Assembly (NCBI RefSeq): GCF_031844705.1
Contig: NZ_CP134609.1
Location: 6,448,001-6,512,000 of the forward strand
DNA: 64,000 nucleotides
Reading direction: 5' to 3'
From: Streptomyces sp. ITFR-16
GTDB lineage: Bacteria > Actinomycetota > Actinomycetes > Streptomycetales > Streptomycetaceae
Shown here: in pieces, positions 1 through 8,388 of the stretch
How positions within the stretch are numbered: position 1 is the stretch's first letter
Layout: each line of letters starts with the position of its first letter
Translations under genes and position numbers: made by a program
The notes under the pieces: model-generated
The model's input: the letters and a program-made list of their open reading frames with translations, nothing else
What the model was told of the DNA's origin: nothing
The model's database searches: none

Positions 1-294
1 CACCGCGGTTCCTTGGCGTTCCGCATGTCTTTCGTATCCCTATGGTCGTCCATGATGCGGATCGTGCGCCAAGGGGATAGGCGGCGCGCAGGGCATTCGT
101 GACGGTACTGGTGCAGAGGATGTGGCGATTCGTCAAGGTTCCTCCCGTAAAAGGGCCCTGAAGAAAGAAAATATGATGCGCCGGTCCGTACGGGTGACAT
201 GGGGGACGTACGGGTGAACGGGTCACTCGATACGATGCACGTCGCGCACGCGCCCGAGTGCGGCGCTCAGGTGAACGACTCCCGGGGGATGGCC

Positions 295-1545
295 GTGTTC
301 GGAATCGTCAGGCCCTGTACGCATCGCCTCTCGGAGGGGCTCAAGGCGGAGTGGATGGCCCATCTCTGCGGGCTCTGTCTGGCACTTCGCTCGGACCACG
401 GGCAGTTCGCCCGGATCGTCACGAACTACGACGGCCTGATCGTCTCGGTCCTGACGGAGGCTCAGACAGAGCGCACGCCCGCGCAGCGCCGCACGGCGGG
501 ACCCTGCCCGCTGCGGGCCATGCGCACCGCGCCCGTCGCCCGGGGCGAGGGGGCCAGGCTGGCGGCCGCGGTCTCGCTGGTGCTGGCCTCGGCGAAGGTG
601 CGCGACCACGTCGCGGACGGGGACGGTCTGTTGAGGCGCCGTCCGGTGGCCGCGGCGGCCCGCCGGGTGGCGGCGGGCTGGGACCGGGCCGGGGCGCGCA
701 CCGGGGCGCAGCTCGGCTTCGACACCGCGGTGCTCGTGGACGCCGTCGACCGGCAGACCGGCATCGAGCTGCTCGCCGGCCCCGGCACCCCGCTGCTGAC
801 GGTCACCGAACCCACCGAGACCGCCACCGCCGCGGCCTTCGCGCACACCGCCGTCCTCGCGGGCAAGCCGCACAACGCCGCGCCGCTCGCCGAGGCCGGA
901 CGCCTCTTCGGCCGCCTCGCGCATCTGCTGGATGCCGTGGAGGACCAGGAAGCTGACTCCGCGTCGGGTGCCTGGAACCCGCTCACCGCGACCGGCACCT
1001 CGCGGGCCGAGGCCCGGCGGCTGTGCGACGACGCGCTGCGGGGCGTACGGCTGGCGCTGAAGGACGCGGAGTTCACCGACGGCCGGCTCGCGCATGTGCT
1101 GCTCGCGCACGAACTGCGGCGCTCGGTGGACCGGGCGTTCGCCACGGACGTCTGTTCGCATCAGGGCGGCGGGCTGCTGACCTCGGCCGGCGATCCGTCA
1201 GAAATACGGCCTGCGGCCTCGTTCGGGCCGCCGCCGGGCAATCCGTACGCGCCTTCGGGGCCCGGTGCCCCGTTCGGGCCGCTGCAGCCGCCGCCGGAGC
1301 CCCCGCGCGACCGGCGCGGGCTCGTCATGGGCTGCCTGGTGTGGGCGGGGCTCGCCTGCACCTGCCAGATGTGCTGCGGCACGTTCGACGACCCCTGGAG
1401 CCGTCAGCGGCGCGAGGGGCTGTGCAGTCAGTGCGACTGTGGTGACTGCTGCGATGCCTGTGACTGCTGTAGCGGTTGCAGCGACTGCGGCGATTGCTGC
1501 GACGGTTGTGACTGCTGCGACTGCGGTTGCGACTGCAGCTGCTGA
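295..1545 (+). CDS. DUF5685 family protein with cysteine-rich C-terminal tail
   Basis: The N-terminus reads MFGIVRPCTHRLSEGLKAEW and is followed by HLCGLCLAL, which I recognise as the start of the actinobacterial DUF5685 family; its molecular function is unknown to me. The last 41 residues hold 19 cysteines in repeating CDCC/DCGDCC blocks, and four more lie just before (CTCQMCC). That is consistent with a metal-binding or heavily disulfide-bonded tail. A Pro/Gly-rich linker joins body and tail. The start is uncertain: GTG at 295 gives the family-typical MFGIVRP start and has GGGGA a few bases upstream. ATG 289 and ATG 199 are in frame and would add 2 or 32 residues. A TATGAT -10-like hexamer lies at 172-177. 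No operon partner is visible downstream. Confidence 0.75.
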   Translation: MFGIVRPCTHRLSEGLKAEWMAHLCGLCLALRSDHGQFARIVTNYDGLIVSVLTEAQTERTPAQRRTAGPCPLRAMRTAPVARGEGARLAAAVSLVLASAKVRDHVADGDGLLRRRPVAAAARRVAAGWDRAGARTGAQLGFDTAVLVDAVDRQTGIELLAGPGTPLLTVTEPTETATAAAFAHTAVLAGKPHNAAPLAEAGRLFGRLAHLLDAVEDQEADSASGAWNPLTATGTSRAEARRLCDDALRGVRLALKDAEFTDGRLAHVLLAHELRRSVDRAFATDVCSHQGGGLLTSAGDPSEIRPAASFGPPPGNPYAPSGPGAPFGPLQPPPEPPRDRRGLVMGCLVWAGLACTCQMCCGTFDDPWSRQRREGLCSQCDCGDCCDACDCCSGCSDCGDCCDGCDCCDCGCDCSC

Positions 1546-1783
1546 GGGGAGGGTGGTGCGGTGTTGTGTGACCGGGAGCGCGCAGGGAAGGGGCTCGAAC
1601 GCCGGTCGGGGCGCGAGCGGAACGAAGCAGTGCGTCGGCTCAACAGGAACAGGACCACACGCGACCGAAGTCGATGTGGGAGCGCTTGACCAGCCACTGC
1701 TGCGAATACATGGGCCAAGTGGAACAGGCGTCCGGGTGGCCCGTCAACTGACCTGAGATCTGCGGCTCACAGTGTGGACAGGC

Positions 1784-1813
1784 TTGACATCCCGCCGTGC
1801 ACAGCGCTTATCT
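1784..1813 (+). promoter_or_regulatory. candidate sigma-70-type promoter for the flavin monooxygenase operon
   Basis: TTGACA at 1784-1789 and TTATCT at 1808-1813 are separated by 18 nt. The -35 is a perfect consensus match. The -10 has T instead of A at its second position. It would start a leader of about 115 nt before the gene at 1938. No other structure was recognised in the 1546-1937 gap apart from the small leader ORF listed next. Confidence 0.4.
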
Positions 1814-1843
1814 CGGAGCAGGACCGGGCTGAGGGGCCCGTCC

Positions 1844-1891
1844 ATGTGGTGTTCTCTGTGCCTTCTTTCTGCTGTCTTCCGTCTTCCGTGA
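1844..1891 (+). CDS. possible 15-codon leader peptide with two cysteines
   Basis: A short frame reads M-W-C-S-L-C-L-L-S-A-V-F-R-L-P-stop. GAGGGG lies at 1831-1836, seven bases before its ATG. It sits between the candidate promoter and a flavin monooxygenase operon of a type often tied to organosulfur use. Its TGT/TGC and CTT/TCT codons are unusual for this genome. Known precedent: actinobacterial sulfur operons can be preceded by Cys-containing leader ORFs that sense cysteine. That this one does so is inference. It lacks the common RRHVDL-type leader motif, and I see no clear attenuator hairpin, so it may be a chance frame. Confidence 0.3.
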   Translation: MWCSLCLLSAVFRLP

Positions 1892-1937
1892 CGAGAGCGC
1901 GCGCCGTGTTCGATCGCCGCATCCACGGAGCCCCCGC

Positions 1938-3833
1938 ATGTCCGCGCAGACAGACACCCGTACGCCGGCTCTCCCGGCCCCGTCCCCCGAAGACAACGAT
2001 GCCGGACCGACGCTGGTCGTCATCGGCGCGGGACCGCGCGGCACGGGCCTGATCGAACGCATCGCCGCCAACGCTCCCGCCCTGTACGGGGACCGGCCGC
2101 TGACCCTCCATCTCGTCGACCCCTACCCGCCCGGCGGCGGCCGGATCTGGCGCGAGGGGCAGTCCCCGCTGCTGTGGATGAACTCCATGGCCGAGGACGT
2201 CACCATGTTCACCGACGACACCGTCCGCCAGGAGGGGCCCGTACGGCCCGGGCCCGCGCTCGACACCTGGGCGGCGGAGCTGCGCGAGGGTCCGGGCGGC
2301 GCCGGCGCGGTCACCGACGACCCCGCCCTCCGCGCCGAGATCGAGACGCTGCGCGGACAGGACTTCCCCAGCCGGCGGCTGCAGGGCGCCTATCTGCGCT
2401 GGGTGTACGAGCGGTCGGTGGCCGCGCTCCCGCCCGGGATCACCGTCCATGAGCACCGCCGCCGCGCCCTGCGGGTCACCGGCCCGCGCGACGGCCGCCA
2501 GCGGGTCCATCTGGAGGGCGGCGCACCGCTCGACGCCGACCTCGTCGTCCTCACCCTCGGGCACCTGGACGCCGAGCCGGACGCAGAGCAGTCGAGGCTG
2601 TCCGGCTTCGCGGCGCGGCACGGCCTGATCCACCTGCCGCCCGACTTCACCGCCGACAGCGACCTGAGCGCGCTGCCCGCGGGCGAACCCGTCGTCGTCC
2701 GGGGCTTCGGACTCGCCTTCATCGACCTGATGGTGCTGCTCACCGAGGGCCGGGGCGGGCGGTACGAGAACGGCGCGTACGTGCCCTCGGGCCGGGAGCC
2801 GGTGCTGTACGTCGGATCGCGGCGCGGGGTCCCGTACCACTCCAAGATCGGCTACGGCTGGCAGGGCGAGCGGCCGCCGCTGCCGCGCTTCCTGGACCCC
2901 GTCCGGGCCGGGGAACTCCTGACGAGACCTCAGCCGCTCGACTTCCGCCGGGACATATGGCCCCATGTCGACAAAGAGCTCGGCCATGCGCACTACCACC
3001 GGCTGTTCACCGCCCACCCCGGACGCACCGCCACCGACTGGCCCTCCTTCGAGGAGAAGTACGCGACCGCCGAGCCGGGCAGCGACGAGCTGCGCGACCT
3101 GATCGCCGCCGCCGTCCCCGACCCGGCCGACCGGCTCGACCTGGCGGCCGTGGACCGGCCGCTGGAGGGGGTGCGGCACACCTCGGCGGAGGCTCTGCAG
3201 AAGGCGGTGCGCGACTACATCACGGCCGACCTCGACCGCCGGCACGACCCGGAGCACAGCGAGGACCTCGCGGTCTTCCTCGGACTGCTCTCCGTCTACG
3301 GCCAGTTGGCCAGGTTCGGCGACATCGGGGAGTGGTGGCACGGCTTCTTCAGCTACCTCGCCTCCGGGCCGCCCGGCCCCCGGCTGCGGCAGCTCCTCGC
3401 CCTCTCCGAAGCCGGTGTCGTCCGCTTCATCGGCGCCGGCACGACGGTCGAGACCGATGAGGAGCGCGGCCTGTTCCGGGCGTTCGGCGCGACCGTGCCG
3501 GGGGAGCGGATCGAGGCCCGCGCCCTCGTCGAGGCCCGGCTGCCGGACCCCTCGACCCGGCGCACCCGCTCCGCCCTGCTCCGCGCCCTGTACGAGGACG
3601 GGGCGGCGGCCACCGCCACCGGGCTGCTCGCGGTCGACCCCGCCGACGGCCGCGTCCTGGACCGCGACGGCCTGCCGCACCCCCGCCGCTTCGCGCTCGG
3701 TCCGCACACCGCGGCGCGCACCGGCGGCGCCTTCACCCGGCCGCGCACCGGAGGCCCCGCCTTCGGCCAGAACGACGCCACCGCGCGCGCCGCCCTCGCC
3801 TTCCTGCGCGACCGCACCGGCACCGATGGCTGA
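1938..3833 (+). CDS. FAD/NAD(P)-binding protein (NAD_binding_9 type)
   Basis: This 631-residue protein has a Rossmann dinucleotide motif, VVIGAGPRGTG, at residues 27-37. It resembles the FAD-NAD(P)-binding family related to flavin hydroxylases and amidase-like oxidoreductases. WRxGQSPLLWMNSMAEDVTMF and the VVVRGFGLAFIDL segment fit the second nucleotide-binding half. The substrate is unknown. It is first in a same-strand run with two luciferase-like FMN oxidoreductases and a DUF1684 protein, so a shared oxidative pathway, possibly organosulfur or xenobiotic desulfonation, is a reasonable inference. GGAG at about 1927-1930 supports the ATG at 1938. Length is usual for the family. Confidence 0.8.
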   Translation: MSAQTDTRTPALPAPSPEDNDAGPTLVVIGAGPRGTGLIERIAANAPALYGDRPLTLHLVDPYPPGGGRIWREGQSPLLWMNSMAEDVTMFTDDTVRQEGPVRPGPALDTWAAELREGPGGAGAVTDDPALRAEIETLRGQDFPSRRLQGAYLRWVYERSVAALPPGITVHEHRRRALRVTGPRDGRQRVHLEGGAPLDADLVVLTLGHLDAEPDAEQSRLSGFAARHGLIHLPPDFTADSDLSALPAGEPVVVRGFGLAFIDLMVLLTEGRGGRYENGAYVPSGREPVLYVGSRRGVPYHSKIGYGWQGERPPLPRFLDPVRAGELLTRPQPLDFRRDIWPHVDKELGHAHYHRLFTAHPGRTATDWPSFEEKYATAEPGSDELRDLIAAAVPDPADRLDLAAVDRPLEGVRHTSAEALQKAVRDYITADLDRRHDPEHSEDLAVFLGLLSVYGQLARFGDIGEWWHGFFSYLASGPPGPRLRQLLALSEAGVVRFIGAGTTVETDEERGLFRAFGATVPGERIEARALVEARLPDPSTRRTRSALLRALYEDGAAATATGLLAVDPADGRVLDRDGLPHPRRFALGPHTAARTGGAFTRPRTGGPAFGQNDATARAALAFLRDRTGTDG

Positions 3834-3899
3834 CCGCCCGCCCGGGCCGGAGGTCCCGTGACCCGAAGCCGTACCCCCACCGTGCCGAAAGGACCCGCC

Positions 3900-4967
3900 A
3901 TGTCCCCGCTGCGCCCGCTCCATCTGGCCGCCGAGATCGGTGGCCCGCCCCGCTACGACCCCGCGCACTACACGGGACTCGCCCGGCTCGCTGAGGGGGG
4001 CGCGCTCGACTTCGTCACGCTCGGCGACTCCTTCGCCCGGCCGGGCCCCGACGCGCTCGCCGTCCTGTCCCGGGTGGCCCCCGAAACCCGCCGGATCGGC
4101 CTCGTGCCGACGGTCACCACCACCCACACCGAGCCGTTCCACGTGTCCTCGGCGGTGGCCACCCTGGACTGGGTCAGCCGGGGCCGGGCCGGCTGGAGTG
4201 TCGATGTGTCGACGACCGAGGCCGAGGCGCGGCTCTTCGGACGCCGCCCCGCCGCGCCCGCCGACGCACTGTGGCGGGAGGCCGGTGAGTGCGCCGACGT
4301 CTCCGCACGCCTCTGGGACAGCTGGGAGGACGACGCCGAGATCCGGGACACCGCCACCGGACGCTTCATCGACCGCGACAAGCTGCACTACGTCGACTTC
4401 GAGGGCACCGCCTTCGGCATCCGGGGTCCGGCCATCGTGCCGAGACCGCCGCAGGGCCGCCCGGTCGTCGTCATCGACGGCACCGCGGAACCGGCCCGGC
4501 AGGCCGCGGCCCGCCACGCCGACGTCGTCCTCGTACGCGCCACCACCCCCGAGCGGACCGCCGCGATCCGCGAGGACGTGCTCCGCCGGGCCGCCGCCCA
4601 CGGCCGGGACCCCGCCGCCCTGCGGGTGCTCGCCGCGCTCACCGTCGACCTCGGCGACGCCGAGTCCGCCCCGGAACCAGGGCTGGAGAGCGGGCCGCCG
4701 CTCGCCGCGCAGGGCACGTACTACCGGGGCGGCCCGGTCGACCTCGCCGATCTGATCACCCAGTGGCACCGGGCCGGCGCGGTCGACGGCTTCCACCTCA
4801 CCCCGATCACCCCCGGACGCGACCTCGAACGGATCGTCAACGGCACCGTCGCCCTGCTCCAGCACCGCAGCCTGTTCCGCACCTTCCACCCGGGCGGCAC
4901 CCTGCGCGAGCACCTCGGTCTGGCCCGCCCGGCCAACCGTTACGCCCCGCGAGGAGAACGAGTATGA
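3900..4967 (+). CDS. LLM class flavin-dependent oxidoreductase
   Basis: This 355-residue luciferase-like monooxygenase reads LHLAAEIGG, then GLARLAEGGALDFVTLGDSF, THTEPFHVSSAVATLDWVSR and GWSVDVS, the usual order of TIM-barrel strands in the nitrilotriacetate/alkanesulfonate monooxygenase group. It would use FMNH2 from a partner reductase and O2 to oxidise a small substrate. The start was moved from the in-frame GTG at 3858 to ATG 3900 because GAAAGGA lies at 3887-3893 just upstream and homologs begin here. Its stop overlaps the next start (ATGA, 4964-4967), indicating translational coupling. The substrate is not predictable from sequence. Confidence 0.85.
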   Translation: MSPLRPLHLAAEIGGPPRYDPAHYTGLARLAEGGALDFVTLGDSFARPGPDALAVLSRVAPETRRIGLVPTVTTTHTEPFHVSSAVATLDWVSRGRAGWSVDVSTTEAEARLFGRRPAAPADALWREAGECADVSARLWDSWEDDAEIRDTATGRFIDRDKLHYVDFEGTAFGIRGPAIVPRPPQGRPVVVIDGTAEPARQAAARHADVVLVRATTPERTAAIREDVLRRAAAHGRDPAALRVLAALTVDLGDAESAPEPGLESGPPLAAQGTYYRGGPVDLADLITQWHRAGAVDGFHLTPITPGRDLERIVNGTVALLQHRSLFRTFHPGGTLREHLGLARPANRYAPRGERV

Positions 4968-6313
4968 CCAGCGCCGCCCCGCCCAGCGCCCCGAAGCAGA
5001 TGCATCTCGCGGCGCACTTCCCGGGGGTGGACAACACCACCGTGTGGGCCGATCCGCGCTCCCGCAGCCAGATCGAGTTCGCCTCCTTCGAGCACCTCGC
5101 GCGCACGGCGGAGCGCGGGCTGTTCGACTTCTTCTTCCTCGCCGAGGGGCTGCGGCTGCGCGAGCACAACGGGCTGATCCACGACCTCGACGTGGTCGGC
5201 CGGCCCGAGTCCCTCACCCTGCTGGCCGCGCTGGCCGGCGTCACCGACCGGCTGGGGCTCGCCGCCGCCGTCAACGCCACCTTCAACGAGCCGTACGAGG
5301 TGGCCCGGCGGTTCGCCACCCTCGACCACCTCAGCGCGGGCCGGGCCGCGTGGCACGTCGTGACCTCGTCCGACGCCTCCACCGGTGAGAACTTCCGGCG
5401 CGGCGGCCCTCTCGACCGGGCCGGCCTCCCCCAAGCTCTCGGCTCCGCCCGGGCAGGGGGGACCCCCCTCACCCGCGCCGCCGAGTTCCTCGCCACCGCC
5501 CGGGAGCTGTGGGACTCCTGGACGCCCGAGGGGACCCCGCGCCCCTTCGCCCACCACGGGACGCACTTCTCGGTCGAGGGCGAGTTCACCGTGCCGCGCT
5601 CCCCGCAGGGCCACCCCGTCGTCATCCAGGCCGGCGACTCCCCGGAAGGCCGCGAGTTCGCCGCGTCCGCCGCCGACATCGTCTTCACCCGGCACGGGAC
5701 CCTGGAGGCGGGCCGCGCCTTCTGCGCGGATCTGAAGGGGCGCCTCGCCGCGTACGGCCGGGAGCCCGACGAGCTGAAGATCATGCCCGGGGTCAGCGTC
5801 GTGCTCGGCGACAGCGACGCCGAGGCGCAGGAGCGCGCGGCCGCGATCCGCCTCCAGCAGGTCTCGCCGCAGAACGCGCTGCTGGCCCTGGAGCAGGTCT
5901 GGGGCCGCGACCTCTCCTCGTACGATCCCGACGGGCCGCTCCCCGAGAGCGACCCGGTCCCCGACTCCGGTCCGGTCCGGGGCCGGACCGGCGACCCGTT
6001 CGCGGTCGCGGCCCGCTGGCGCGAACTGTCCCGCGCGAAGGGGCTCTCCATCCGGCAGACCGTCATCGAGGCGACTGGCCGGCAGCCGTTCATCGGCAGC
6101 CCGGACACCGTCGCCGCGCAGCTGACCGAGTACGTCGCCACGGGCGCCGCCGACGGCTTCGTCCTCGTCCCCCATCTGACCCCCGGCGGCCTCGACGAGT
6201 TCGTCGACCGGGTCGTCCCGCTCCTCCAGGAACGCGGAGTGTTCCGCTCCGCCTACACCGGTTCCACTCTGCGGTCGCACCTCGGCCTCGGTGAGCCGGT
6301 ATGGAAAGGTTGA
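4964..6313 (+). CDS. NtaA/DmoA family FMN-dependent monooxygenase
   Basis: This 449-residue member of the luciferase-like superfamily shows KQMHLAAHFPGVDNTTVW, FDFFFLAEGLRLR, AAAVNATFNEPYEVARRFAT, AWHVVTSSD and HPVVIQAGDSPEGREFAA. These are hallmark segments of nitrilotriacetate/dimethyl-sulfide monooxygenase-type enzymes, including the PQGxPVxxQAGxSxxG phosphate-binding loop. GAGGAG at 4951-4956 supports the start, which overlaps the preceding stop by four bases. Unusually, residues about 155-169 are encoded by a 45-nt repeat element (5426-5470). It replaces the family's usual FLDYADRYTRAAEF-like segment with extra Gly/Pro-rich residues, yet the frame stays open. The enzyme may be intact or impaired. 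Confidence 0.85.
   Translation: MTSAAPPSAPKQMHLAAHFPGVDNTTVWADPRSRSQIEFASFEHLARTAERGLFDFFFLAEGLRLREHNGLIHDLDVVGRPESLTLLAALAGVTDRLGLAAAVNATFNEPYEVARRFATLDHLSAGRAAWHVVTSSDASTGENFRRGGPLDRAGLPQALGSARAGGTPLTRAAEFLATARELWDSWTPEGTPRPFAHHGTHFSVEGEFTVPRSPQGHPVVIQAGDSPEGREFAASAADIVFTRHGTLEAGRAFCADLKGRLAAYGREPDELKIMPGVSVVLGDSDAEAQERAAAIRLQQVSPQNALLALEQVWGRDLSSYDPDGPLPESDPVPDSGPVRGRTGDPFAVAARWRELSRAKGLSIRQTVIEATGRQPFIGSPDTVAAQLTEYVATGAADGFVLVPHLTPGGLDEFVDRVVPLLQERGVFRSAYTGSTLRSHLGLGEPVWKG
5426..5470 (+). repeat. 45-nt dispersed palindromic repeat, copy 1 (inside a CDS)
   Basis: The segment begins CTCCCCCAAGCTCTCGGCTC and ends GGGGGGACCCCCCTC. It matches the complement of 22495-22539 at about 37 of 45 positions. 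G-run and C-run ends can pair imperfectly. From memory, near-identical segments are common in Streptomyces genomes. It lies in frame within the NtaA/DmoA gene. Confidence 0.75.
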
Positions 6314-6317
6314 CCGC

Positions 6318-7118
6318 ATGAGCACGGAAGCACAGCAGCAGGCAGCGCAGGACTGGCAGCGGTGGCACGAGGAGCGGACCGCCACGGTCTCGGCACCGTA
6401 CGGGCCGCTCTCCCTCACCGGCACCCACTGGCTCTCCGATTACCCGGACGGTCGAATTCCGGCCGTCCCGGGCCAGTGGCGGGAGGAGGACGGCGAGCTG
6501 GTGCTCACCGCCGTCCCCGAGGACGGGCTGACCGTCGACGGCAAGCCCTTCACCGGCCGGGTCGCGCTCGGCGCCGACCGGGGCCCGATCGACGGGTCCC
6601 GCGTCGCGCACGGCGAGCGGAGGCTGGTCGTGCTGAGCCGCGAGGGACTGTGGGCGGTCCGGGACTTCGATCCGTCCTCCCCGGCCCGGCGCGCCTTCCG
6701 GGCCATCGAGGCGACGCCGTACGACCCGCGCTGGGCGCTGCCGGGCACCTTCCGTCCGTACGAGACCTCCCGCACCGTGCGGGTCGAGAACGCCGACGGT
6801 GTGGAGCGCGGGCTCGGGCTCGCGGGGGAGATCGCCTTCGAGCTGGACGGCGCCGAGCGCACGCTTCAGGTCGCGGTGGAGGCGGACGGCTCGCTGTGGG
6901 CGGTCTTCGCCGATGCCACCAGCGGTAACACGAGCTACCGCTTCCGGTTCCTGCGGCCCGCCGCCCCGGCGGCCGACGGCACGGTGACGGTCGACCTCAA
7001 CCGCGCGACGCTGCCGCCGTGCGCCTTCGCGGACCACTTCATCTGCCCCTTCCCGCCGCCCGGCAACACCCTGCCGGTCGCCGTCGAGGCGGGGGAGCGC
7101 AGCCGCACCGACGGCTGA
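6318..7118 (+). CDS. DUF1684 domain-containing protein
   Basis: This 266-residue protein has the DUF1684 layout: an N-terminal WQRWHEER helix, GPLSLTGTHWL, and the C-terminal block LNRATLPPCAFADHFICPFP followed by PPGNTLPVAVEAGE. The function is unknown; the family is often found next to FMN monooxygenases in actinobacteria. ATG 6318 was preferred over GTG 6291 because GGAAAGG lies at 6303-6309 with normal spacing. It is four bases behind the NtaA/DmoA stop, so it is almost certainly the last gene of the same operon, and a strong terminator follows. Confidence 0.8.
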   Translation: MSTEAQQQAAQDWQRWHEERTATVSAPYGPLSLTGTHWLSDYPDGRIPAVPGQWREEDGELVLTAVPEDGLTVDGKPFTGRVALGADRGPIDGSRVAHGERRLVVLSREGLWAVRDFDPSSPARRAFRAIEATPYDPRWALPGTFRPYETSRTVRVENADGVERGLGLAGEIAFELDGAERTLQVAVEADGSLWAVFADATSGNTSYRFRFLRPAAPAADGTVTVDLNRATLPPCAFADHFICPFPPPGNTLPVAVEAGERSRTDG

Positions 7119-7132
7119 GGCGCCGTATACGA

Positions 7133-7166
7133 CCGGCCCCGGCGGGGAGTCACCCGCCGGGGCCGG
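7133..7166 (+). terminator. intrinsic-type terminator after the flavin monooxygenase operon
   Basis: Perfect 14-bp stem CCGGCCCCGGCGGG / CCCGCCGGGGCCGG with a 6-nt loop GAGTCA. There is no U-tract, as is usual in Streptomyces. Confidence 0.75.
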
Positions 7167-7361
7167 GCTCGGTGCGCCCGCCCGGCCTCAGGCCAAAAGG
7201 CGCCCTTGCGCCGGAAGTTGACGCCTTGAATACTCCCGAGCAGCGCTTGTCAGGGGCACGGCATGTTCGCATTGCGGACAGCCGTCCGCGCGCCTGACTG
7301 CGCCTCACGGGTCCGACCACCCCACAGGCGGACCCCCGACTCCCCTCGGGAGGAATGACAA

Positions 7362-8261
7362 GTGAGGATCAAGCGCACCACCCCCCTCAGCGGCACTGCG
7401 AGACGCAGCAGGGCCGTCGCCATCGCCGCAGGTCTCGTGGCCGTCGCCGCGCTCGCCGTCCCCACGGCGCAGGCCAGCTCCACCGGAACGTACAGCGCCA
7501 ACCAGCTCTCCGCCGCCAGTGACGCCGTCCTCGGCGCCGACATCGCCGGCACCGCCTGGACCGTGGACCCCGCGACCAAGAAGGTCGTGGTCACGGTGGA
7601 CAGCACGGTCTCCGCGTCGGAGATCCAGCAGATCAAGGACTCCGCGGGCGCCAACGCGGGCGCCCTGCGCATCGAGCACACCCCCGGGAAGTTCAGCAAG
7701 CTGCTCTCCGGCGGCGACGCCATCTACGCACCCGGATGGCGCTGCTCCCTCGGATTCAACGTCCGCAGCGGCAGCACGTACTACTTCCTGACCGCCGGAC
7801 ACTGCACCGACGGCAACCCCCCCTGGTACACCAACTCCTCGAACACCACCTACATCGGTCCGACGGTCGGCTCCAGCTTCCCGACCAACGACTACGGGCT
7901 GGTGCGCTACGACAACGCCGCCGTCTCCCACGAGGGCACCGTGGGCAGCGTCGACATCACCGGCGCGGCCAACGCCACGGTCGGGATGTCCGTCACCCGC
8001 CGGGGCTCCACCACCGGCATCCACAGCGGCACCGTCTCCGCGCTCAACGCCACGGTCAACTACGGCGGCGGCGACGTCGTCTACGGCATGATCAAGACCA
8101 ACGTGTGCGCGGAGCCCGGCGACTCGGGCGGCCCGCTCTACTCCGGTTCCAAGGCGATCGGCCTGACCTCGGGCGGCAGTGGCAACTGCAGCTCGGGCGG
8201 CACGACGTTCTTCCAGCCGGTCACCGAGGCGCTCAGCGCGTACGGCGTCAGCCTGTACTGA
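7362..8261 (+). CDS. secreted streptogrisin-type S1 serine protease
   Basis: This 299-residue preproprotease has a signal peptide (residues 1-38, RR then a hydrophobic stretch ending TAQA) and a short alpha-lytic-type propeptide. Its mature chymotrypsin-like domain starts near GGDAIYAPGWRCSLGFNV. The catalytic triad is His147 (TAGHC), Asp177 (NDYGLV) and Ser255 (GDSGG). Cysteines 128/148 and 249/276 form the two conserved disulfides. It resembles streptogrisins A, B and E and is secreted to digest extracellular protein. GTG 7362 has GGGAGGA at about 7349-7355. It is transcribed alone and ends in a strong terminator. The TIR gene follows 127 bp later. Confidence 0.93.
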   Translation: MRIKRTTPLSGTARRSRAVAIAAGLVAVAALAVPTAQASSTGTYSANQLSAASDAVLGADIAGTAWTVDPATKKVVVTVDSTVSASEIQQIKDSAGANAGALRIEHTPGKFSKLLSGGDAIYAPGWRCSLGFNVRSGSTYYFLTAGHCTDGNPPWYTNSSNTTYIGPTVGSSFPTNDYGLVRYDNAAVSHEGTVGSVDITGAANATVGMSVTRRGSTTGIHSGTVSALNATVNYGGGDVVYGMIKTNVCAEPGDSGGPLYSGSKAIGLTSGGSGNCSSGGTTFFQPVTEALSAYGVSLY

Positions 8262-8293
8262 GGCCGAGGCCTGTACCGGCCGATCGGTGCGAA

Positions 8294-8328
8294 CCGGCCC
8301 CCGGGCGGCGAATCCGCCCGGGGGCCGG
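8294..8328 (+). terminator. terminator after the first protease gene
   Basis: Perfect 15-bp stem CCGGCCCCCGGGCGG / CCGCCCGGGGGCCGG with a 5-nt loop. It separates the protease transcript from the TIR/ATPase pair. Confidence 0.75.
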
Positions 8329-8388
8329 CGCCGTCCGTCGCATACCCTTGAGCCCTCGGTGCGGGTGCCCACACAGGGAGGGGGTCGT

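Noticed and set aside
1767..4913. Open minus-strand frame of over 1000 codons opposite the flavin monooxygenase operon
   Set aside because: It is the antisense shadow of high third-position G/C in the plus-strand genes. Its Gly/Arg/Val-rich product matches nothing, while the plus-strand proteins have clear families.
7247..7269. TTGTCAGGG sequence upstream of the first protease as a PafBC promoter
   Set aside because: The eighth base differs (G for T) and the hexamer at the right spacing, TGTTCG, does not fit TANNNT.
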